This document shows positions 43,105 to 51,364 of a DNA stretch of 64,000 nucleotides, piece after piece. Every line of letters starts with the position of its first letter. Position 1 is the stretch's first letter. The stretch comes from CAIKZZ01 sp035524595. Lineage in GTDB: Bacteria; Pseudomonadota; Gammaproteobacteria; Steroidobacterales; Steroidobacteraceae. A model generated the notes under the pieces. That model ran no database searches. It saw only the letters and a program-made list of their open reading frames with translations, and was not told the origin of the DNA. The stretch is taken from positions 1 to 64,000 of the forward strand of contig DATKOP010000044.1 in assembly GCA_035524595.1 (NCBI GenBank), read 5' to 3'. Made by a program: the position numbers and the translations under genes.

Positions 43105-44727
43105 CTACGACGGCTTCGCGGCCGCGGCGGCCTGCGGCGACGGCCGCGCCTCCCGGTAGTAGTCGCCGAGGCCCTCGCGGCAGCCGAGCTCCAGGAGCGC
43201 CTGGTGCTGCTCGGCGTCGTCGATGCCGGTCGCGATCGGGGTCAGGCCGAGCGCGGCGGCGACCGCGAGACCGGCGCGGCAGACGCGCTTCGCGACCGGG
43301 TCGCGGCGCAGCGCGCTCGCCCACGAGCGGTCGAGCTGCAGGCCGGTGAGCGGGGCGCGCGCCAGCCGGTCGAGCGAGACGAGGCTGCGGCCGACTTCGT
43401 CGACCGCGAGGCGCAGCCCGCGCTGCGCGAGCGCGCGCGGGGTCGCGGCGTCCAGCGCGACGAAGGTGCGCTCCGAGATCCGCAGCTCGAGGCGCGCCGG
43501 CGCAAGGCCCGTCTCGCCGAGGAACCGCTCGATGTCGGCGATGAAGTCCTGGTGCAGCAGGTGGTGGCGCAGCGGCCCGAAAGAGACGCAGTTGCCGTCG
43601 CCCAGGCCGCCCGTGCCCGCCGCGAGGTCGTCGCGCAGGCACGCGAGCGCCGCGCGCGACAAGGACAGCGCGAGCCCGGTGGTCTCGGCGACGCCGACGA
43701 ACTCCGCCGGCCGCACCTCGCCGCGCAGCGGATGCAGCCACTGCAGGTAGCCGGCGCGGGCGACGCAGCGTCCGGTCGCGAGCTCGTGGCGGCCGGCGTA
43801 CCTGAGCCGGATCGCGCGCCCGGCAATCGCGTCGCGCAGCTCGCGGGCGATGTCGAGCCGCGCCAGCGAGCGCAGCTCGATCGTGTCGGTGAAGAAGCGC
43901 ACGTCGGGGGCGCCGGAGCGGCGCGCCTCGGCGGCCGCGGCGCGCGCATGGTCGAGCAGCATGTCCGGCGCCGCGGCATCCTGGCCGAGCATTGCGACGC
44001 CGGCGTAGGGCGAGAGGTGGAAGGACGCGTCCCCGACCTCGAGCGGCGTGCGCAGGCTGCGGCAGGCGCGCGCCACCAGCTCCTCGACGGCGTCGCGGTC
44101 GGCGCTCTCGAGCAGCAGCGCGACCACGCTGTCGCTGAGCCGGCCGAGGAACCAGGGCGGCTCCTCGCCCGGCGCCACGGCCGGGCTGGCCGCGAGCCTG
44201 TCGAGCGCCGCCCGCACCACCTGCTCGGCGACCCGTCCATCGATGACGCGCCCGATCTCGGCCACGCCCTCGAGCAGGATGACCGCGACGGCGGTCGGCC
44301 GCTCGCGCAGCGCCGCGGCCGACAGCGACTCGCGCAGGCGGCGCGCGAAGCCGCGGCGGTCGAGCTGGCGCGGCAGCGGCGCGTCGCGGCGCACCTCGGC
44401 GGCCGGGGCGGCGCGCGATCCGGCCGGCCGGACCGAGCAGATCGCGCGATCCGGACCCTGCGGCGTGACGCGCAGCTGGTAGACCGCGTCGGCGAGCTCG
44501 ACCTCGGCATCCGCCGGTGCGCGCTCCGTGATCACCCGCTTGACGAGGCGCCGGATCGCCGCGGCCACCGGCGCCGGCAGGAGCGCCTCGACGCGCCGGC
44601 CGACCGCGTCGGGCGGCGGCTGCAGCGCCGCGAGGCCCCGGCCGCCGCCGTGCCCGAGCAGCACGCCGTTGCGCCTGACCAGGAGGACAAGCTCGGGCAG
44701 CTGGTCGATCAGTTCGTCGTCGGCCAT
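43105..44727 (-). CDS. Degenerate GGDEF-EAL protein (probable catalytically inactive c-di-GMP effector)
   Basis: 540 residues from ATG 44727 ('ADDELIDQLPELVLLV'); no signal peptide. A PAS-like N-terminal domain (about 5-100) precedes a GGDEF fold with 'GRLSDSVVALL' where GGDEF should be. An EAL fold then has 'ARAGYLQW' for the EAL motif, 'LRISERTF' for the ITES/LTE motif and 'AVDEVGRSLVSL' for DDFGTG. Most catalytic residues are therefore lost, while overall order and length are kept. It likely binds nucleotide or protein instead of turning it over. Separate unit, upstream of the Trp-hexad gene with a 163-nt gap. Confidence 0.85.
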   Translation of the reverse strand: MADDELIDQLPELVLLVRRNGVLLGHGGGRGLAALQPPPDAVGRRVEALLPAPVAAAIRRLVKRVITERAPADAEVELADAVYQLRVTPQGPDRAICSVRPAGSRAAPAAEVRRDAPLPRQLDRRGFARRLRESLSAAALRERPTAVAVILLEGVAEIGRVIDGRVAEQVVRAALDRLAASPAVAPGEEPPWFLGRLSDSVVALLLESADRDAVEELVARACRSLRTPLEVGDASFHLSPYAGVAMLGQDAAAPDMLLDHARAAAAEARRSGAPDVRFFTDTIELRSLARLDIARELRDAIAGRAIRLRYAGRHELATGRCVARAGYLQWLHPLRGEVRPAEFVGVAETTGLALSLSRAALACLRDDLAAGTGGLGDGNCVSFGPLRHHLLHQDFIADIERFLGETGLAPARLELRISERTFVALDAATPRALAQRGLRLAVDEVGRSLVSLDRLARAPLTGLQLDRSWASALRRDPVAKRVCRAGLAVAAALGLTPIATGIDDAEQHQALLELGCREGLGDYYREARPSPQAAAAAKPS

Positions 44728-45053
44728 GGACGGTTCCGGGCGGGTTGCGGCTCGCAGGCGGCACGGTGGACGCGACGCCGGCCGCGCCGCGCCGTGGTGC
44801 ACGCCACCGCCTACCATACGATCGACGCCGCCCGGGAAGCGGCCGGGCAGCGCGTTCTGCGAGCGTCGTCACAGTAGGGCGGCGCGGCGCGACCGGCGCG
44901 CGCGGCCGGGCGGTGGCGGGCGCGGCCCGCGTCCGCGCCCGCGGAGCAGGGCCGCGAGGCTCGGTCACGCACGGCGCACCAGCGGTGCGAGCGCCGCCGC
45001 CGCGGCCGCGGCGCCAGAAGAGCGGCCGCAAACGGCCTGATATCATCCGCATC
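44728..45053. other. Divergent intergenic region before fadH
   Basis: 326 nt, GC-rich, between two divergent genes. Only Arg/Ala-rich spurious ORFs cross it. A TATCAT at about 45041-45046 lies directly before GTG 45054 and could be a -10 giving a near-leaderless fadH transcript, but no -35 match accompanies it. No repeat or RNA structure recognised. Confidence 0.4.
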
Positions 45054-47093
45054 GTGACCGCAGCGCCCTATCCGCACCTGCTCGCGCCGCTCGATCTCGG
45101 CTGGGTGCGACTGCGCAACCGCGCGCTGATGGGCTCGATGCACACCGGCCTCGAGGACCGTGCCGACGACTATCCGCGGCTCGCGGCCTACCTCGCCGCG
45201 CGCGCGCGCGGCGGCGTCGGCCTGATCGTTACCGGCGGCATCGCACCGAACCGCGCCGGCTGGGGTGCGCCGTTCGCCGGCAAGCTGACCGGCGCGCGCG
45301 AGCTGCCGCGCCACCGGCTGGTGACCGAGGCGGTGCATGCCGAGGGCGGTCACGTCTGCATGCAGATCCTGCACACCGGCCGCTATGCCTACCACCCCCT
45401 CGCGGTGGCACCGTCCGCGGTCAGGGCGCCGATCTCGCGCTTCACGCCCTGGGCGCTGACGAAGCGCGGCGTCGGGCGGCAGATCGCGGCCTTCGTGCGT
45501 TGCGCCGTGCTCGCCCGCGAGGCCGGCTACGACGGCGTCGAGATCATGGGTTCGGAGGGTTACCTGATCAACCAGTTCGTCGCGGCGCGCACCAACCGCC
45601 GCAACGACGAGTGGGGCGGCAGCTACGCGCACCGGATCCGCTTCGCGCTCGAGATCGTGCACCAGACGCGCGCCGCGCTCGGCCCCGACTCGATCATCAT
45701 CTACCGGCTGTCGATGCTCGACCTGGTCGAGGGCGGCAGCAGCTGGGAGGAGGTCGTCGAGCTCGCGCAGGGCGTCGAGGCGGCCGGCGCGACCATCCTC
45801 AACACCGGCATCGGCTGGCACGAGGCGCGCATCCCGACGATCGCGACGATGGTGCCGCGCGCCGCCTTCGCCTGGGTCACCGAGCGGCTGCGGCCGCACG
45901 TGCGCCTGCCGCTGGTTGCGACCAACCGCATCAACGACCCGGCGGTGGCCGAGGCGATCCTGGCGCGCGGCGGGGCGACGCTGGTGTCGATGGCCCGGCC
46001 GCTGCTCGCCGACCCGGATTTCATGGTCAAGGCTGCCGCCAACCGCGCCGACGAGATCAACACCTGCATCGCCTGCAACCAGGCCTGCCTCGACCACATC
46101 TTCGAGCGCCGGGCGGCGACCTGCCTCGTCAACCCGCGTGCCGCGCGCGAGACCGAGCTCGTCTACCGGCCGACCGCCGCGCCGCGGCGCATCGCCGTGG
46201 TCGGCGCCGGGCCCGCGGGCCTCTCGTGCGCGACCGTCGCCGCCGAGCGCGGCCACCGCGTGACGCTCTACGAGAAGAGCACCGAGATCGGCGGCCAGTT
46301 CAACCTCGCCAAGCGCGTGCCCGGCAAGGAGGAGTTCCACGAGACGCTGCGCTACTTCCGCCGGCGGCTCGAGCTCACCGGCGTCGAGGTGCGCCTCGGC
46401 ACCCACGCCGACGCCGCGACGCTCGCCGGCGGCTTCGACGCGGTCGTGCTCGCCACCGGCGTCACGCCGCGCCGGCCGGCGATCCCCGGCCTTGACGATG
46501 CGCGCGTCGTCTCGTACGTCGACGTGCTCGCCGGCCGCGCCAGCGTCGGCCGGCGCGTCGCGATCATCGGCGCGGGCGGCATCGGCTTCGACGTCGCCGA
46601 GTTCCTGACGCATGCCGGCGCGGGCGACGGCACTGACCAGGCGGCGGCGATCGCGGCCTTCGCGCACGAGTGGGGCATCGACCTCGAGCTCGCGACGCGC
46701 GGCGGGATTGCGGCCGCGCAGGCGCCCGCCGCGCCGGCCCGCGAGGTCTGGCTGCTGCAGCGCAAGGCCAGCAAGCTCGGCGAGGGGCTCGGCAAGACGA
46801 CCGGCTGGATCCACCGCACGCAGTTGCGGCGTCGCGGCGTGCGCTTCGTGCCCGGCGTGCGCTACGAGCGCATCGACGCCGCCGGCCTGCACGTCGTGAT
46901 CGGCACGCAGCCGCGCCTCATCGAGGTCGACACGATCGTCGTCTGCGCCGGCCAGGAGCCGGCGCGCGAGCTCGTTGAACCGCTCGACGCGCTCGGCGTC
47001 GGCGTGCACCTGATCGGCGGCGCCGACGTCGCCGCCGAGCTCGACGCGAAGCGCGCGATCGGCCAGGGCGCCGAACTCGCGGCCGGCCTCTGA
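45054..47093 (+). CDS. fadH: 2,4-dienoyl-CoA reductase (FadH-type, FMN/FAD/4Fe-4S)
   Basis: 679 residues from GTG 45054. The N-terminal Old-Yellow-Enzyme barrel is seen in 'APLDLGWVRLRNRALMGSMH', 'VHAEGGHVCMQILHTGRYAYH' and 'FVAARTNRRNDEWGGS'. The cluster cysteines 'CIACNQACLDHIF' and a following Cys in 'ATCLVNPRA' bind 4Fe-4S. Two dinucleotide folds, 'IAVVGAGPAGLSCATVAAERG' and 'VAIIGAGGIGFDVAEF', bind FAD and NADPH. It reduces 2,4-dienoyl-CoA during beta-oxidation of polyunsaturated fatty acids. Domain order and length match E. coli FadH. The upstream frame to 44745 is Arg/Ala-rich and rejected. Confidence 0.93.
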   Translation: MTAAPYPHLLAPLDLGWVRLRNRALMGSMHTGLEDRADDYPRLAAYLAARARGGVGLIVTGGIAPNRAGWGAPFAGKLTGARELPRHRLVTEAVHAEGGHVCMQILHTGRYAYHPLAVAPSAVRAPISRFTPWALTKRGVGRQIAAFVRCAVLAREAGYDGVEIMGSEGYLINQFVAARTNRRNDEWGGSYAHRIRFALEIVHQTRAALGPDSIIIYRLSMLDLVEGGSSWEEVVELAQGVEAAGATILNTGIGWHEARIPTIATMVPRAAFAWVTERLRPHVRLPLVATNRINDPAVAEAILARGGATLVSMARPLLADPDFMVKAAANRADEINTCIACNQACLDHIFERRAATCLVNPRAARETELVYRPTAAPRRIAVVGAGPAGLSCATVAAERGHRVTLYEKSTEIGGQFNLAKRVPGKEEFHETLRYFRRRLELTGVEVRLGTHADAATLAGGFDAVVLATGVTPRRPAIPGLDDARVVSYVDVLAGRASVGRRVAIIGAGGIGFDVAEFLTHAGAGDGTDQAAAIAAFAHEWGIDLELATRGGIAAAQAPAAPAREVWLLQRKASKLGEGLGKTTGWIHRTQLRRRGVRFVPGVRYERIDAAGLHVVIGTQPRLIEVDTIVVCAGQEPARELVEPLDALGVGVHLIGGADVAAELDAKRAIGQGAELAAGL

Positions 47094-47100
47094 GGCCGCC

Positions 47101-47844
47101 GTGTTGCCGGCCACGATGACGCCGCAGCTGCCGCTCTTCGATGCCCGCGCCGGCGCCGCCGAGTTCGGCGTGCGCCGCAGCACCCGCGCGCGGCGCCTGA
47201 CGGTGCGCGTCTATCCGGGCGGGCGGGTCGAGGTCACGGTGCCGGCCGGGGTCCGTCCGGCGACCGTCGCCGACTTCGTCGCCCGCCATCGGGCCTGGAT
47301 CGACGCGCGGGTCGCGGAGCTCAGGACCCATGCGCCGCCGCAGCGGGAGGCGCTGCCGGAGCGCGTGTTCCTGCAGGCGCTCGACGCCGACTGGCAGGTG
47401 CGCTACGTGGCGCGGCGCCGGCCGGGGCTGCGCGTCACGGCCGCGCGCGCGCTCGAGGTCTACGGCGACCCGGCCGAGGTCAGCGGCGCGCGCCGGCTGC
47501 TGCGCCGCTGGCTGGTGGACGAGGCGCGCGATGCGCTCGAGCCGTGGCTCGGGCGGCTCGCGCGGGACTCCGGACTCGACTTCGAGCGCCTCCAGCTCAG
47601 GCGCCAGCGCACGCGCTGGGGCAGCTGCTCGCGCTCGGGCACGATCAGCCTCAACGTCTGCCTGCTGTTCCAGCCGCCCGCGGTGGTGCGCTACCTGATG
47701 GTGCACGAGCTCTGCCACACGCGGCAGATGAACCACTCGCCGCGCTTCTGGGGCCTCGTGCGCGCGCTCGAGCCCGACTACCGCCTGCTCGACCGCGAGC
47801 TGACCCGCGGCTGGCGCCACGTGCCCGCCTGGGTCTACGGCTGA
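47101..47844 (+). CDS. YgjP-like zinc metalloprotease (DUF45 family)
   Basis: 247 residues from GTG 47101; ATG 47116 is an alternative, neither with a clear ribosome site. Family signatures: 'VRRSTRARRLTVRVYPGGRVEVTVP', 'RQRTRWGSCSRSGTISLN' and the zinc motif 'YLMVHELCHTRQMNHSPRFW' (HELCH plus downstream His). Cytosolic, no signal peptide. Members are predicted metallopeptidases, often near repair or restriction genes; here it follows fadH by 7 nt and precedes the tryptophan dioxygenase gene by 7 nt, so the three may share a transcript. Confidence 0.9.
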   Translation: MLPATMTPQLPLFDARAGAAEFGVRRSTRARRLTVRVYPGGRVEVTVPAGVRPATVADFVARHRAWIDARVAELRTHAPPQREALPERVFLQALDADWQVRYVARRRPGLRVTAARALEVYGDPAEVSGARRLLRRWLVDEARDALEPWLGRLARDSGLDFERLQLRRQRTRWGSCSRSGTISLNVCLLFQPPAVVRYLMVHELCHTRQMNHSPRFWGLVRALEPDYRLLDRELTRGWRHVPAWVYG

Positions 47845-47851
47845 GGCCCGC

Positions 47852-48736
47852 ATGGCCGCACCCGGCGAGCCGCCCGACCCCGAAGCGACCGAGCCGGCCG
47901 GCACGGTCGCCGTCGACGTCTCCGACGAGCCGGTGCACTGGGACGTGCCGCAGGCGCAGACCTACGGCGGCTACCTCGACCTCGCGCGCCTGCTCGGCGC
48001 GCAGCATCCGCGCTCGCCGGAGCACGACGAGATGCTGTTCATCATCGTGCACCAGACGAGCGAGCTGTGGATGAAGCTGTGCCTGCACGAGCTGAAGGCG
48101 GCAATCGCCTGCATCCGCCGCGACGAGCTGGCGCCGTGCTTCAAGATGCTGACCCGGGTCGGCCACATCCAGCGCCAGCTGGTGCACGCCTGGGACGTGC
48201 TGGCGACGCTGACGCCGTTCGACTACTCGAGCTTCCGCAACCAGCTGGGCCGAGCCTCGGGCTTCCAGTCGTGGCAGTACCGGCTGCTCGAGTTCACGAT
48301 CGGCAACAAGAACCGCGACCTGATCGCGGTGCACCGCGCCGATCCCGCCGCCTACCAGCTGCTCGAGCAGGCGCTCGTGGCGCCGTCGCTGTACGACGAG
48401 ACGCTGCGGCTCTTGTCGCGGCGCGGCTTCGAGATCCCGGAGGCGCTGCTCGACCGCGACTTTTCCGCGCCCTACGTCGCACACAAGCGGGTCACGGCGG
48501 CCTGGCTCGCGGTCTACCACAGCATCGACGCGCACTGGGACCTCTACGAGCTCGCCGAGAAGCTCGTCGACCTCGACCACCGCTTCCAGCTGTGGCGCTT
48601 CGCACACATGAAGACCGTCGAGCGCATCATCGGCTACAAGCGCGGCACCGGCGGCACGAGCGGCGTCGCCTACCTCGCCAAGGCGCTGGAGCTGCGCTTC
48701 TTCCCGGAGCTCTGGTCGGCGCGCACCTCGATGTAG
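47852..48736 (+). CDS. kynA: Tryptophan 2,3-dioxygenase
   Basis: 294 residues. Haem dioxygenase opening the indole ring of Trp to N-formylkynurenine. Seen: 'TYGGYLDLARLL', 'FIIVHQTSELWMKLCLHEL', 'FDYSSFRNQLGRASGFQSWQYR', the proximal haem His region 'RFQLWRFAHMKTVERIIG' and 'GTGGTSGVAYLAKALE'. A Pro/Glu-rich N-terminal tail (1-30). No other kynurenine-pathway gene adjoins, so only the first step is visible. The last 67 bp overlap the antisense 3' end of msrQ. Confidence 0.95.
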   Translation: MAAPGEPPDPEATEPAGTVAVDVSDEPVHWDVPQAQTYGGYLDLARLLGAQHPRSPEHDEMLFIIVHQTSELWMKLCLHELKAAIACIRRDELAPCFKMLTRVGHIQRQLVHAWDVLATLTPFDYSSFRNQLGRASGFQSWQYRLLEFTIGNKNRDLIAVHRADPAAYQLLEQALVAPSLYDETLRLLSRRGFEIPEALLDRDFSAPYVAHKRVTAAWLAVYHSIDAHWDLYELAEKLVDLDHRFQLWRFAHMKTVERIIGYKRGTGGTSGVAYLAKALELRFFPELWSARTSM

Positions 48737-49362
48737 CCGGCGGCCGCGGCCGCCGCCGCGCGGCGGCGGCGCCAGGCGCCGAGCGCGCGCGGCAGCATCA
48801 GCAGCGCAAACACGGCCGCGTAGACGAGCGGCTCGCGCACGTCGCGCTTCACCTGCCAGTAGAAGTGCCAGCAGCCGAGCAGCGTCGCCGGGTAGATCGC
48901 GTAGTGCAGCCGCTGCCAGCGGCGCCCGAGCCGGCGCTGCGCCGCGTGCGTCGAGGTCGCGGCGAGCGGCGCGAGCAGCACGAAGGCCGCGGCCCCGAGC
49001 GTGATCCAGCGGCGCTTGGCGACGTCCTCGAGCAGCACGCGCCAGTCGAAGCCCTGGTCGACCGCGAAGTACATCGCGAGGTGCAGCGACAGGTAGCAGA
49101 ACGCAAACAGGCCGAGCATGCGCCGGTACAGCAGCCAGCGCGGCTGGCCGGTCAGCCGCCGCAGCGGCGAGACCGCCAGCGTCGCGAGCAGGAGCCTCAG
49201 CGCCCACAGGCCGAGCGTGTCGGTGATCGCGGCCACCGGGTTCGCGCCGAGGCCGAGGCCGCCGAGCCCGAAGGCGCGCACCGCGAGGTTGGCGAGCGGC
49301 AGCAGCAGGGCGACGAACAGCGCCGTCTTGCCGGCGCGCCGCCACCAGAAGTCGGCGCTCAG
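48670..49362 (-). CDS. msrQ: MsrQ, haem-b membrane subunit of periplasmic Met-sulfoxide reductase
   Basis: 230 residues from CTG 49362, which overlaps the msrP stop (CTGA) and has GGGAGG 5 nt upstream; no ATG/GTG/TTG fits. Six membrane helices with haem-ligand histidines in 'LSLHLAMYFAV', 'RLHYAIYPATL' and 'CWHFYWQ', and the family segment 'RRMLGLFAFCYLSLHL'. It passes electrons from the quinone/flavin pool to MsrP. The C-terminal 30 residues ('RRRRAAAAAAAGYIEVRADQ...') are unusual for MsrQ and run into antisense kynA, so the gene may have extended by loss of its stop. Confidence 0.88.
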   Translation of the reverse strand: MSADFWWRRAGKTALFVALLLPLANLAVRAFGLGGLGLGANPVAAITDTLGLWALRLLLATLAVSPLRRLTGQPRWLLYRRMLGLFAFCYLSLHLAMYFAVDQGFDWRVLLEDVAKRRWITLGAAAFVLLAPLAATSTHAAQRRLGRRWQRLHYAIYPATLLGCWHFYWQVKRDVREPLVYAAVFALLMLPRALGAWRRRRAAAAAAAGYIEVRADQSSGKKRSSSALAR

Positions 49363-50312
49363 AAGTTCCTCCCGAGGTCCATGCCGCGGTACAGGTCCGC
49401 GACCTCGCGCGCGTAGCCGTTGAACGGCTGGGTCGGCTGGCGCGGCGCGAACACGCCGGCGCCGATGCGCCGCTCGGTCTTCTGGCTCCAGCGCGGATGG
49501 TCCACCGCCGGGTTGACGTTGGCGTAGAAGCCGTACTCCCCGGGCGCCGCGCGGTTCCAGCTCGTGGCCGGCATGCGCTCGGTGAAGTCGATGCGCACGA
49601 TCGCCTTGATGCTCTTGAAGCCGTACTTCCACGGCACCACGAGCCGCAGCGGCGCGCCGTTCTGGTTCGGCAGCACCCGGCCGTAGAGCCCGACCGCGAG
49701 CAGCGCGAGCGGGTGCATCGCCTCGTCGATCCGCAGGCCCTCGGCGTATGGCCAGTCGAGCACCGGCCAGCGCTGGCCGGGCATCTGCGCGGGATCGCGC
49801 AGCGTCGTGAAGGCGACGTAGCGCGCCTTCGAGGTCGGCCGGAAGCGCTTCAGCACCTCGCCGAGCGGCACGCCGACCCACGGGATCACCATCGACCAGG
49901 CCTCGACGCAGCGCAGGCGGTAGACGCGCTCCTCGAGCGCGTGCGGCTTCAGCAGCTCCTCGAGCGGCACGCTGCCCTTCGCCTCGCACTCGCCGCCGAT
50001 CGCGACGGACCAGGGCTGCACGCGCAGCCGGCCGGCGTTGGCCGCCGGGTCGGCCTTGTCGGTGCCGAACTCGTAGTAGTTGTTGTAGCCGGTCACGTCC
50101 TCCCAGGAGTTCGCCGCCTCGCTGGTGCTGAGGTCGGCGTTGCGGCGAAAGCTGAGGGCGGTGCCGGTCGGGCCGGTGGTCCCGAGCGCGGCCGGGGCGG
50201 CCGTCGCGGCGGCGAGCGCGAGGGCGCCGCCGAGGAAGCGCCGCCGCCCGGCATAGACCTCGGGCGGCGTGATCTCGGACGGGCGGATGGCGGCTGGGCG
50301 GCGTAGCAGCAT
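49359..50312 (-). CDS. msrP: MsrP, periplasmic Met-sulfoxide reductase catalytic subunit
   Basis: 317 residues from ATG 50312 with GGAG 6 nt upstream. A twin-arginine signal 'AGRRRFLGGALALAAA' directs export with its molybdopterin cofactor. Sulfite-oxidase-type fold with Mo-ligand Cys135 in 'YRLRCVEAWSMVIPWVGV', plus 'LPNQNGAPLRLVVPWKYGFKSIK' and 'NPAVDHPRWSQ'. It repairs oxidised methionines in envelope proteins. Coupled to msrQ by a 4-nt overlap, the standard MsrPQ arrangement. No HOCl-responsive regulator adjoins. Confidence 0.95.
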   Translation of the reverse strand: MLLRRPAAIRPSEITPPEVYAGRRRFLGGALALAAATAAPAALGTTGPTGTALSFRRNADLSTSEAANSWEDVTGYNNYYEFGTDKADPAANAGRLRVQPWSVAIGGECEAKGSVPLEELLKPHALEERVYRLRCVEAWSMVIPWVGVPLGEVLKRFRPTSKARYVAFTTLRDPAQMPGQRWPVLDWPYAEGLRIDEAMHPLALLAVGLYGRVLPNQNGAPLRLVVPWKYGFKSIKAIVRIDFTERMPATSWNRAAPGEYGFYANVNPAVDHPRWSQKTERRIGAGVFAPRQPTQPFNGYAREVADLYRGMDLGRNF

Positions 50313-50420
50313 GGGCGGCTCCGAAAGCGGGCGGGGCGGCGGACGCCCGCTGGCGCCCGGCCACACTCTCAATCAGACCGGGCGGGACGCCCGAAAATTT
50401 CCGGCGCCCCGGCGGGGAGG

Positions 50421-50762
50421 CTAGCGCGGCCGGCGGCGGCGCCCGGCCGCGCCGGCGGCGCGCGGTGCAGGCTGCGGGCGGATGGCGAGGCGCAGGCCGA
50501 ACGCGCGCAGCACGGTCGCGACGGTGCGCATCTCGGGATTCCCGGCCGGCGACAGCACCTTGTAGAGGAAGGTGCGATTCAGGCCGGTGGCGGCGGCGAG
50601 GCGGCCGACGCCGCCCGCGCGGCGCGCCAGCGCGCGCAGCGCATCGAGCACCTCCGCGTCAGCCGCGCGCTCGAGCAGGCCGTCGAGCTCGCGCGCGATC
50701 GATGCGAGTTCCGCCGGCGCGAACGGCGGGCTGGACGTGCGGCTGGCGGGCGTCTTCTTCAT
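50421..50762 (-). CDS. HigA-like addiction-module antidote/HTH protein, without visible toxin
   Basis: 113 residues from ATG 50762, overlapping the stop of the cytochrome b gene (TGATG). The helix-turn-helix region 'GGVGRLAAATGLNRTFLYKVLSPAGNPEMRT...VLRAFGLRLAI' matches the 'putative addiction module antidote' family. No HigB/RelE-like ORF lies on either side: downstream is msrP, upstream the redox operon. So it is either an orphan antitoxin used as a regulator or a transcription factor of this operon. The C-terminus is Arg/Pro-rich. Confidence 0.8.
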   Translation of the reverse strand: MKKTPASRTSSPPFAPAELASIARELDGLLERAADAEVLDALRALARRAGGVGRLAAATGLNRTFLYKVLSPAGNPEMRTVATVLRAFGLRLAIRPQPAPRAAGAAGRRRRPR

Positions 50763-51364
50763 CAGTGGATGCGCCCCGGCGCCTGCGGCTGATCGCGGCC
50801 GCCGTCGGCCGGCTGCGGTGCGGCGGGCCGGGGACGGGACGCGGGCTGGCGGCGGCGGCTGCGTTCCTCGCCGCGGCCGCGGCCGATCGCGACGTGCGCG
50901 ACCACGAGCACGACCGCGCCGACGCCGATCAGCCAGTGCGTGAGGCTGATCAGCGGGCGCGCCTGCTCGCCGCCGAAGTAGTAGAGCGCGTAGCCGCTGC
51001 CGGCCAGCAGCGCCAGCGCCGTCGCGAGCGTGACGCCCGAGGCGCGGTTGCGACCGAAGGGCCAGGCGCGGCTGACGTGCGTCGTGAGCAGGGAGCCGAG
51101 CGCGACCAGGCTCAGCATGGCGGCGAGGCCGTGCAGCCGCAGCCACCAGGACTCGAGCGGGTGCGGGCCCTCGCCCCATTCGGTCGCGACGCGCACGAAG
51201 TAGTGGAACACGAGCCACAGCGCGCCGCTCGCCGCGAGCAGGCCGAACGCCGCGAAGACGAAGCGCCGCTGCCAGCGCTCGAGCCGGACCGGGGCGCCGC
51301 CGGCCGGCGGTGGCGCAGGACGGCGCCCGGCATGGCCGCGACGCGCGGCGTGGCGCCCGCTCAT
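50762..51364 (-). CDS. Four-helix cytochrome-b-like membrane protein
   Basis: 200 residues from ATG 51364 (ATGA overlap with apbE). Four predicted membrane helices, each with a histidine: 'LVFHYFVRV', 'RLHGLAAMLSLVALGSLLTTHV', 'SGYALYYFGGE' and 'SLTHWLIGVGAVVLVVAHVAIG'. The His pattern suggests a dihaem b-type cytochrome of the DUF4405/b561-like kind. Next to an FMN-binding protein and ApbE, it is the likely inner-membrane electron donor to the flavoprotein. The N-terminus (to about 25) and the C-terminal 40 residues are Arg/Pro-rich and cytoplasmic. Confidence 0.75.
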   Translation of the reverse strand: MSGRHAARRGHAGRRPAPPPAGGAPVRLERWQRRFVFAAFGLLAASGALWLVFHYFVRVATEWGEGPHPLESWWLRLHGLAAMLSLVALGSLLTTHVSRAWPFGRNRASGVTLATALALLAGSGYALYYFGGEQARPLISLTHWLIGVGAVVLVVAHVAIGRGRGEERSRRRQPASRPRPAAPQPADGGRDQPQAPGRIH

